In this document: one piece after another, positions 18,463 to 26,200 of the stretch
Numbering within the stretch: position 1 is the stretch's first letter
Layout: each line of letters opens with the position of its first letter
Origin: Streptococcus parasuis
GTDB taxonomy: Bacteria > Bacillota > Bacilli > Lactobacillales > Streptococcaceae
Length of the DNA: 64,000 nt
Assembly: GCF_021654455.1 (NCBI RefSeq)
Contig: NZ_AP024276.1
Span: forward strand, 372,001-436,000
Reading direction: 5' to 3'
Made by a program: the position numbers and the translations under genes
The notes under the pieces: generated by a model
The model's input: the letters and a program-made list of their open reading frames with translations, nothing else
Told to the model about the DNA's origin: nothing
Database searches by the model: none

Positions 18463-19344
18463 ATGCCATTAGTTTCAGCAGAAAAATTTGTCCAAGCAGC
18501 GCGTGACAACGGTTATGCAGTTGGTGGATTTAACACAAACAACCTTGAGTGGACTCAAGCTATCTTGCGTGCAGCAGAAGCGAAACAAGCTCCTGTTCTT
18601 ATCCAAACTTCAATGGGTGCAGCTAAGTACATGGGTGGTTACAAAGTAGCTCGTAACTTGATTGCAAACTTGATTGAGTCAATGAACATCACAGTTCCAG
18701 TTGCTATTCACCTTGACCATGGTCACTACGAAGATGCTCTTGAATGTATCGAAGTTGGTTATACTTCTATCATGTTTGATGGTTCACACCTTCCAGTAGA
18801 AGAAAACCTTGCAAAAGCTAAAGAAGTTGTAGAATTGGCACACGCTAAAGGTATCTCAGTTGAAGCTGAAGTAGGTACTATCGGTGGTGAAGAAGATGGT
18901 ATCATTGGTAGCGGTGAATTGGCTCCAATCGAAGATGCAGTAGCAATGGTTGCAACTGGTATTGACTTCTTGGCAGCAGGTATCGGTAACATCCACGGCC
19001 CATACCCAGCAAACTGGGAAGGTCTTGATCTTGACCACTTGCGTAAATTGACTGAAGCTGTACCTGGTTTCCCAATCGTATTGCACGGTGGTTCTGGTAT
19101 TCCAGATGAGCAAATCCAAGCAGCAATCAAATTGGGTGTTGCTAAAGTTAACGTTAATACTGAGTGCCAAATCGCATTCGCAAACGCAACTCGTAAATTT
19201 GCAGCAGCTTATGAAGCAAACGAAGCAGAATACGATAAGAAAAAACTCTTTGACCCTCGTAAATTCTTGGCAGACGGCGTGAAAGCTATCCAAGCTTCTG
19301 TTGAAGAACGTATTGACGTATTCGGTTCAGCGAACAAAGCGTAA
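18463..19344 (+). CDS. fba: Fructose-bisphosphate aldolase, class II
   Basis: 293 aa. Zinc-dependent aldolase of glycolysis splitting fructose 1,6-bisphosphate. The catalytic Asp and a zinc histidine are in AIHLDHGHYED (D85, H86), with further conserved residues in EAEVGTIGGEEDG and VLHGGSGIPD. The codon choice is strongly biased to the optimal set of highly expressed genes (CCA, GCA, AAC, GGT). TAGGAGG precedes the ATG, and a TAGAAT -10 box lies at 18410. Monocistronic, with a strong terminator directly after it. Confidence 0.97.
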   Translation: MPLVSAEKFVQAARDNGYAVGGFNTNNLEWTQAILRAAEAKQAPVLIQTSMGAAKYMGGYKVARNLIANLIESMNITVPVAIHLDHGHYEDALECIEVGYTSIMFDGSHLPVEENLAKAKEVVELAHAKGISVEAEVGTIGGEEDGIIGSGELAPIEDAVAMVATGIDFLAAGIGNIHGPYPANWEGLDLDHLRKLTEAVPGFPIVLHGGSGIPDEQIQAAIKLGVAKVNVNTECQIAFANATRKFAAAYEANEAEYDKKKLFDPRKFLADGVKAIQASVEERIDVFGSANKA

Positions 19345-19361
19345 TTCGTTTTACATCTCTA

Positions 19362-19387
19362 ACCTAGCGAAATGCTAGGTTTTTTTG
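19362..19387 (+). terminator. Terminator of fba
   Basis: ACCTAGC-GAAAT-GCTAGGT followed by TTTTTT. The next sequence downstream looks like a group II intron relic, which would fit the known preference of group IIC introns for sites after terminators. Confidence 0.9.
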
Positions 19388-19669
19388 TTGCGTGGCGTGT
19401 ATGTTGTGTATCTAAGGCGAAAGTCCTCCATGGCACCTGCCTACAGGGGAAGTCAATAGAACTTTCTAGCAAGCCTGATTACTACGGGTGGACGCATTAA
19501 AAATAGTCTGGGAGAGAACGCTTTAAATCAGTCGAATGAGAGGATGGGAAAGTGAACTCCTCTCGCTATGAATAGACATGAAATAGTACGTTTTATATAG
19601 CGTATGATATATCTGGATTAGGGGACTATCATCAATTAATGTCTTGGAGGTCAGTAGTGAATCGTGCCA
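19387..19669 (+). mobile_element. Probable degenerate group IIC intron relic without an ORF
   Basis: The 283-bp stretch has no open frame. Its order of short conserved blocks resembles domain I of group IIC introns as recalled from the Oceanobacillus iheyensis intron: GCGTGGCG at the 5' end, AAGGCGAAAGTCCTCC, AGGGGAAGTC, AAGCCTG...ACGGGTGGA, GAGAGGATGGGAAAGTGAAC. Near the 3' end GGAGGTCAGTAGTGAATCGT resembles the GTCAGCAGAAGTCATAGTA block that follows the maturase gene. No domain V hairpin was found, so it looks truncated. It starts exactly after the fba terminator. An unrelated structured RNA is the main alternative. Confidence 0.45.
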
Positions 19670-19674
19670 TATTA

Positions 19675-19708
19675 AAACCAGTCCTTGCAAAACCTGGACT
19701 GGTTTTTT
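19675..19708 (+). terminator. Second terminator downstream of fba
   Basis: AAACCAGTCC pairs with GGACTGGTTT around an 11-nt loop, followed by a T-run. It could end transcription that reads through the intron-like segment. The remaining 145 bp to the regulator stop hold nothing recognisable. Confidence 0.85.
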
Positions 19709-19853
19709 GTTTAGATTATCATCTAGTGTGACATGTGTAAAAGTTAATTGAGGTGCAATAAAAAATGATTAGAATTGTATAGCTTAGGTCAACTGCTTTT
19801 GCCGCTTTTACGTGATAATATTTATGTGGTTGACGAATGAAAATAAGAATGCC

Positions 19854-21707
19854 TTATTGATTTTGCTCTATATAATTGTCAACTCGGAAGATATGCTCAA
19901 GGATATTTCTTGTAATTTCAATACTGCTAATATTGTATTTATGGAGTAACTGTTTTTGATAGAGTTGAAGTACTCTTTGTAAAATAGGATTTGTAAAGAT
20001 AAAAGCAGTTTGTGGGAAATCATTTTTTAAGACAATGACGTGCTTGTCTCCTACTCTTACTTGCATATTATGAAAGTATTCTGTCTCTTGTAAGAGTATG
20101 TGGAAATTATCATAGCTTTGATACAGGGAAAGGATATTTTTTAGATGCGTTTTATACTCTTCAATATCGTAATAAATCTCTTTATTAATGGCAATATTGT
20201 TTAAGTCTAAGGGAACTTTTCCAGCTAATATAGTTTTTTTATCAAAAAGTGGAAGGCAATGTGTATAATCATTGCCGTTTTCTAAGCAATGCATTAGATA
20301 GTTTCTTTGAATTTTCCAAAAGGTTAGAAAGGCGTCTTTTTCTTCTTTAGTGAAAGAATGTTTTTCAATAATAGAATTTACTAACTGTTGCGACATGGTA
20401 GATACTGGCAAAGTAGAAAGTAGACAATTACCTTTTTCGATAGGCAGGTGGGACAGGCAAAATAAGAAATTATCTCGATCTCCTAATGTAAAGGATTTAA
20501 GGAGTGGCGCGGAGTATTTCATTAAGCCATCAAATTGTTTTTGAAGTGAAAAAATTTCATAAGAAGTAGTGTAATACTTGTAATTGCCATACTTTTCGAA
20601 GCCACGGACATGTGTTGCTTCAATGGCACAAACACCAGGACATATAAATAATGTATTAGAAAAGCGAACATCAGCCTCCTTTTTGCAATAATATGAATCT
20701 ATTTTCCCGGATAAGTAGAGTGGCAACCAGAATTTAATACAGGAGAACAATTCAGAATTTTCACGATGGATATTGTGAATTACTTTTATTTTCAAACCAG
20801 AGCTAATGCAGTGATTCATCAAAGCAGACCATCTTGGTAGAAAATTGGACTCCTCTGTCATCCAATCGATACTTTGATCAGAGTAAATCCATACTTCACT
20901 GCCTTTTAAAATGGCAGTAGTTAATAGGCGAAGAACGGCGTGACGCATTCCTTCAGTAGAATGGTAAGTTTCCGTAGAACTATGCATAATTTCTTCGGTA
21001 GCAATTTCAGATATTTTTGGTAAAGGATCAATTTTAATATTTAAATCGCTGACCTGTTCAAATAGATTGCCCACAGGTAATAGTGGCAGTCTTGTACCTG
21101 TATCGCTCAACCAAGTAATAAGGATCTGCTTTATTTCTTTTTGATTAGTTGGGATTGGTTTTTGGTAGAGAACTAATTCTCTAAGCTCATTATACTTTTT
21201 TTGTGATTTTATCTGATTGGTCAGAAATTCACAGAGATCTTTAAAAATGCGATTGTTGATTTGAGGTACTCTCTTCCCAGATCGGAAATGACTAATGTAA
21301 GATGGATCAACATTTAGAGCTTTTGCAAGCTTAATATTAGAGATGTTTAATAGGCTCATAAGGGAAGTTAATTTTTCACCAAAATAGGGTTTGCTTTTTC
21401 CATTTTTTTCCAAATTCGTTTTCTCAGGATTGTATAGCCAAAGTTTTAAAGCCTCTTTTGTCTGAAATTGTTCATTTGGAATAGTGTCTCCGATAATTGA
21501 GTAGAGTATGGAGAGACGATTGGTGTGACTAGCAAATTCATACACACCATTAATAAAATGTTGGATTGCTTGACTATTTTTTTGAGGTTTACTTGTACCG
21601 GTACGAATACGGCTGACAACGGAAGGGTTAACAGCCATATAATGGGCAATATCAGAATTACTTGCCTCGAGTTGTGATAATAGGAATCGAACTTTACTTG
21701 TAAACAT
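19854..21707 (-). CDS. Large double-HTH regulator divergent from the pilus operon
   Basis: 617 aa with AAGGAGG before the ATG. Two XRE/Cro-like helix-turn-helix units: about 5-50 (SNSDIAHYMAVNPSVVSRIRTGTSKP) and about 110-160 (SNIKLAKALNVDPSYISHFRSGKRVP; both shown only as landmarks). The remaining 440 residues match no domain I can name; the part from about 245 (GMRHAVLRLLTTAILKGSEV, then LKIKVIHNIHR) is weakly reminiscent of PLD-like effector domains of TrmB-type regulators. There is no membrane segment. It is divergent from the pilus operon with a 31-bp palindrome between them, so it is probably the local pilus regulator. The ligand is unknown. Confidence 0.75.
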   Translation of the reverse strand: MFTSKVRFLLSQLEASNSDIAHYMAVNPSVVSRIRTGTSKPQKNSQAIQHFINGVYEFASHTNRLSILYSIIGDTIPNEQFQTKEALKLWLYNPEKTNLEKNGKSKPYFGEKLTSLMSLLNISNIKLAKALNVDPSYISHFRSGKRVPQINNRIFKDLCEFLTNQIKSQKKYNELRELVLYQKPIPTNQKEIKQILITWLSDTGTRLPLLPVGNLFEQVSDLNIKIDPLPKISEIATEEIMHSSTETYHSTEGMRHAVLRLLTTAILKGSEVWIYSDQSIDWMTEESNFLPRWSALMNHCISSGLKIKVIHNIHRENSELFSCIKFWLPLYLSGKIDSYYCKKEADVRFSNTLFICPGVCAIEATHVRGFEKYGNYKYYTTSYEIFSLQKQFDGLMKYSAPLLKSFTLGDRDNFLFCLSHLPIEKGNCLLSTLPVSTMSQQLVNSIIEKHSFTKEEKDAFLTFWKIQRNYLMHCLENGNDYTHCLPLFDKKTILAGKVPLDLNNIAINKEIYYDIEEYKTHLKNILSLYQSYDNFHILLQETEYFHNMQVRVGDKHVIVLKNDFPQTAFIFTNPILQRVLQLYQKQLLHKYNISSIEITRNILEHIFRVDNYIEQNQ

Positions 21708-21892
21708 AATAATCCTCCTTCAGTAACTGTAGAAGTTTATGTATTAACCTATTATTATTATACAACAACATATTAGTTTTTTAAAATGATTTGAGGCTTA
21801 AGAGCATCATTTTAATCTAATATTTTAGTGATTCGTTACTATAGTTTTATTTATTTATTGTAGTTCGTTGTTATAAGATTAAGCATTTCTAA

Positions 21893-21923
21893 GTCATAAA
21901 TTTGTCAGTGACAAATTTATGAC
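21893..21923. promoter_or_regulatory. 31-bp perfect palindrome, probable operator of the pilus operon
   Basis: GTCATAAATTTGTCA and its exact reverse complement are separated by one base. It ends five bases before the -35 box of the pilus promoter, a position typical of class II-like activator sites. The length and symmetry suit a dimer with two DNA-binding units per subunit, as in the divergent regulator. Confidence 0.7.
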
Positions 21924-21928
21924 TAGTG

Positions 21929-21957
21929 TTGAATAGGTTCATTTATCCCTGTATAAT
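21929..21957 (+). promoter_or_regulatory. Promoter of the pilus operon
   Basis: TTGAAT (21929-21934), 17-bp spacer, TATAAT (21952-21957). The transcript would have a leader of about 170 nt with small hairpins (TTCAAAAACTTTGAA near 22004; TTGTTA-ACGC-TAACAA near 22085; AACTCT-AAG-AGAGTT near 22099) before the first gene. Confidence 0.7.
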
Positions 21958-22135
21958 TAGGGTAAAGGGTAATGATACCAAACGTGAAAAAGGAAAATTC
22001 GAAGTTCAAAAACTTTGAAAGCGATAAATTAATAACGATGAAATGTTCTTAGAAAGACATGGTTAAATAAGCTTTCAAAAGCATTTGTTAACGCTAACAA
22101 CTCTAAGAGAGTTCTAGATTCAAGGAGTGGTTGGG

Positions 22136-22408
22136 ATGGATGAGAGGAAATTACGAAGATTAAAAAAAGTGGAGTTATTGGGTATTATGCTAGCCCAAAG
22201 TCGGAGAATTGATGAGTTAGAAAAAAAAGTAGAGGAAATGGAGCGACAATTATCAGAAAAAAGAATTAAGGTAGAGAATGCTGGAAGTCTAGCAGAAGCT
22301 GCAATACAATTGACATCGATATTCGAAGAAGCACAGAAAGTGGCTGATATCTATTTGACCAATTTAAAAAATGGCAATGGAGGTGCTTATGAGATGGAAA
22401 CAGACTAA
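22136..22408 (+). CDS. Small coiled-coil protein, first gene of the pilus operon
   Basis: 90 aa from the ATG at 22136, eight bases after AAGGAG; a GTG at 22127 would overlap the ribosome site. Basic N-terminus (MDERKLRRLKKVELLGIML), heptad-rich coiled coil at about 25-50 (RIDELEKKVEEMERQLSEKR) and a C-terminal helix with AGSLAEAAIQLTSIFEEAQ and VADIYL. There is no signal peptide. The C-terminal helix recalls proteins of the DivIVA type, but this is a similarity by eye only. It overlaps the signal peptidase start by 20 nt. The role is unknown; it may localise or scaffold the pilus secretion machinery. Confidence 0.7.
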   Translation: MDERKLRRLKKVELLGIMLAQSRRIDELEKKVEEMERQLSEKRIKVENAGSLAEAAIQLTSIFEEAQKVADIYLTNLKNGNGGAYEMETD

Positions 22409-22988
22409 TATAAAAGTTGCAGAGGAAATCCCAAGTACAAAAGAAATAGAAAGTTTCTATCTATCTTTACGGTATAGACAACGCTTTTTAGGAACAATTA
22501 GAAGTACAGTATTTACATTGATTGTCGTTGCAGCTTCAGCAGTATTAGTATCGGTTTTTTTCTTACCAATATTAAAGATTTATGGTAATTCGATGAACAC
22601 AACTTTAAATAGTGGAGATATTGTTGTTTCTGTGAAAAGCAGTCATTTAGATAGTGGGGAAGTTATCGCATTTTACTATAATAATAATATTTTGGTAAAA
22701 CGGATAATTGCTACGTCTAATCAATGGGTAGACATAGATGAATTTGGAAATGTATATGTAGATAATCAGTTGTTAGAGGAAAAATATCTCATTTCAAAAG
22801 ATTTTGGAGAAAGTAATATTCATTTTCCTTATCAAGTGCCGGAAGGACGATATTTTGTAATGGGTGATAATAGAGAGATTTCAATTGATTCTAGGAATAC
22901 AGCTGTGGGGACAGTATCTGAGGAACAAGTTGTTGGAAAATTGATTTATAGAATTTGGCCGTTTTCAGAAATTGGTTTTATCCAATGA
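22389..22988 (+). CDS. sipF: Pilus-associated signal peptidase I
   Basis: 199 aa from the ATG at 22389 (GGAGGTGCTTATG). One N-terminal membrane segment (about 38-62). The catalytic dyad is S68 (YGNSMNTTL) and K104 (ILVKRIIA), and the box E motif GDNREISIDSR is at 159-169, so the enzyme looks active. In the S. suis srtF cluster the signal peptidase gene sipF precedes sfp1-sfp2-srtF, which is the order seen here. In related pilus loci such peptidase-like proteins assist polymerisation; here the intact dyad suggests processing of pilin precursors. Confidence 0.88.
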   Translation: MRWKQTNIKVAEEIPSTKEIESFYLSLRYRQRFLGTIRSTVFTLIVVAASAVLVSVFFLPILKIYGNSMNTTLNSGDIVVSVKSSHLDSGEVIAFYYNNNILVKRIIATSNQWVDIDEFGNVYVDNQLLEEKYLISKDFGESNIHFPYQVPEGRYFVMGDNREISIDSRNTAVGTVSEEQVVGKLIYRIWPFSEIGFIQ

Positions 22989-23054
22989 TGTTGTTAATAA
23001 CAATATACGGGCCTGTTGAGATTTGTTCTTTTATAATATTTGTTTGTAGATCTG

Positions 23055-23145
23055 AAAGGAGGCGAATCACATTTTGAATATCAGTATTTCGAAGATAAAA
23101 GGCAGGTTTTTGCCTTAGAAGTTTCACTTTCCTTGGTGAATTTTT
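23055..23145 (+). promoter_or_regulatory. Possible leader ORF and attenuator between sipF and the large pilin gene
   Basis: A strong AAAGGAGG (23055-23062) precedes a TTG-started frame of 14 codons (23074-23118). Over and after its end are two hairpins: AAGGCA...TGCCTT (23099-23116) and TTCAC-TTTCCTTG-GTGAA followed by TTTTT (23123-23145). A ribosome translating the leader would cover the first hairpin. The second stem is only five base pairs, so termination would be partial. This is inference from layout. Confidence 0.35.
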
Positions 23146-23219
23146 ATTTGATATCCAGTGTCTGTTTTTTTCGATGAAAATTTTACCAACATGTCATTTC
23201 GTATGAAAGGAGGTAAATG

Positions 23220-26200
23220 ATGAATTGGATAAAAAAGTATCTTGTTTTTCTGGCTGAAAAGAAAAATAAAATATTATTGGTTTTGGTCGCAATTGTTCTA
23301 TTTTGTACCATCTACGCATTGATTCTTCCAGCACTATCCATGGATGAAACAATTGCTGTTAACCAAAATGGTGTAGAACTCCTTGAGGGAACTAGTATTG
23401 ATTCAAAACAAACAATAGAATTGCAAGAAACAACAGAAAAATTACACGTTGGCGAAGACAAAACAGAAGATACCATTTCCGTGGCTGAAACCATCACTTC
23501 TTTGACAGAAACTGAAAGTGACAGTGACAGTGGTCAAACATTTACCCAAGAAGCACAATTGAATACGCCAGAAGCTATTGAGAAATCATCGAGTAATCCA
23601 GTTACTTTTTTTACAGGGAAGCTTATCCATGAAGGTTTAGATTATTGGGTTGAAGTTGATGTGTCTGAAGAGTCTCAGTTGCCAAGTGGTACCGAATTGA
23701 TTGTTAAAGAACTTCCATCAAATGATGAATCTTATAAAGAATACTTAGATAAGACTAAGAAGCAGGTGACAAATGCCACTTTAGTTTATGCTCGGTTTTT
23801 TGACATTTCATTTTATTTAAAAGGAGAAGAAATAGAGCCTGCTGAGGCTGTTACTGTGACGATTAAATACAGCACTCCATTTGATATAGGGAGGGACACC
23901 GAAATTGTTGCGATTCATTTTGATGATGAGAAAAATGCAAATCAAATATCGGTTGAATCGGATGTACATTCGAGTGATAAGTTTTCTGAAGTTACTTTTG
24001 ATACAGGTGATTTTTCAGTTTATGGAGTTTTAGGAATTGAAAAACTACAAGCTCGTTCCATTCCTGTAGAGGGGAAGGAATACTATGAAGTAAAATTTGT
24101 TTATAAGGATGTCGATAATTGTGAGCAAGTGGTGACGTCTAAATTAATAGAAGTAACAGAGCAATCAATTATAGGGTCATTGCCACAAGCACCGTTTAAA
24201 ACAGGCTATCGTTTTATCAATTGGGTGAAACGGGGCAGTAACCAAGTGATTACTCCAGAAACTTTGGTGACAAATGACATGATTGTGGAGGCTCATTTTG
24301 AGATTATTTCCATTTATACAATTACTATCAATTATTACTATTACAACAAAGAATTATCAAAAGAAATCATCTTTGATACAGCAATTTTCCAAAAAGAAGA
24401 TAGGGATATGCCTTTTAGTCATCTGCCACATACTTCTACAAAAGTGACACCACAAAATGATAATACTTTACCAGCGGATGCTACCTATTATCCTGAATGG
24501 TCAATCATTAAAATATTGAGAGAAGAGCTTGTAGAAAAGGATTTGGCTGATGGTCTTCTGGATAATAAAATAACGATTAATATCCAGTATGTACCCTATA
24601 CAGCTGAATTTGACTATGTATATATGCTCAAGGATTTAGATGGCAATGACTATTCGAAAATTGAAACGGTCCATGCATACGGAGTACTAGGTTCAACTGT
24701 TAGTCCCCAAGTTTTGACTTATCCATATGCTACATTTGAACATACGGAAGCGACTGAAATTACACAAGCAAGTGGTCAAAAACTATATGTTTATTATCGT
24801 CGCAATCGGTTTACTCTAACTTACAATAGTAATGGTGGTGACTATGTCAATCAGCAAACAGGTCAGTATGGCAGTCAGGTGCCTATTTCTTCAAGTATCC
24901 CGACTCGCACAGGATATGATTTTGCGGGGTGGTATGATAATCCACAGTTGAATGGTTCACCTGTAACTGATACGGTCACACTGGATAAAGATCGCACCCT
25001 TTATGCTAAGTGGACAGGTAAGACTGTGAAATACACAGTAGTCTATTTAAAAGAAATCTATGATAATGCTACAGCAAGTACTCATTATGATTATGAACGG
25101 TCAGCTGTTCAGGAGGCGAAAGTTGGGTCGACTGTTTATGCTAGTTCGGCAAATGGCATAGATTTGGGTCAAGCATATGAGGAAAATGCAGCTTTGAATG
25201 CAGATTCAACAGTTGAAATCCTTGCGGATGGTTCTTCGGTCTTAAAAGTCTATTACAAGTTGAAATTATTTACATTTGTATTTAACCTCAATCAATATTG
25301 GGGGTGTATTCGAATGAACGGAACGGTCTATACCGGTTCTGATTATCGAATTTCTAATGTTGTTTTAGGCCAGGACATTTCAAGTAGGTGGCCGAGTGGT
25401 ACTGAGCAGGTATATGCGACTTCTGGTAGAAAAAAATTTGATTCTTGGGATCATCCAGGTTTAAGTGAGCATTTTAAAACCAAGCGGTTTGAAGTGACTG
25501 AGGATATGCTTCGAGGAGCAGATCCTTCAAATCAAATTATCATGACAGGAAATTGGAGTGATAATATGATTTCTAAATCTGTAGAGTATTATCTGCAATC
25601 GGCTGATAATCCTAGAACTTACATCAAATCAGATACCTATAGCCAGACTTTTTATCAACGTGAAAATGTTTTGTTAAATGCTAAGGATATAAAAGGATTC
25701 GATCACTTAACAAATACTCCTTCGGGTTATAGACCTTCGGAGGGCTACATTTATCGTTTTTACTACAATCGTAAAAAATATACTATTGATTACTATTTCG
25801 GTAGTCAGAAGTTGAAAACTGAAGAGGTTAAATTTGATGCAAATCTGAACACCTCATATTATAATTACACTCCAAATCGCCCAACAGGAATGGATGAAGA
25901 TTACACATGGGGAGGATGGTGTGCAGATTCTGAATTGTTAACACCATATACCTTTGTAACCATGCCTGATCATAACGTGATACTTTATGCCAAATGGGTT
26001 GTTCCGACCTTTACGGTATTTTTTGAAACGAACGGAGGTGCTCAACATTTTCCGACCCAGACCGTCGAAAAACACAGACAAATAAGCTATCCTGGAAATC
26101 CAACACGTGATGATTATGATTTTGTTGGTTGGTACACTCATCCAACGGGTGGTGAACGGTATGATTGGCTGAAACCAGTCACAGCAAATATTACATTATA

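Noticed and set aside
18759..19293. Minus-strand frames of up to 145 codons inside fba
   Set aside because: Produced by the strong codon bias of fba; no ribosome sites.
19387..19669. RNase P RNA, 6S RNA or tmRNA
   Set aside because: The conserved cores of these RNAs as I know them are not present; the block order fits a group II intron better.
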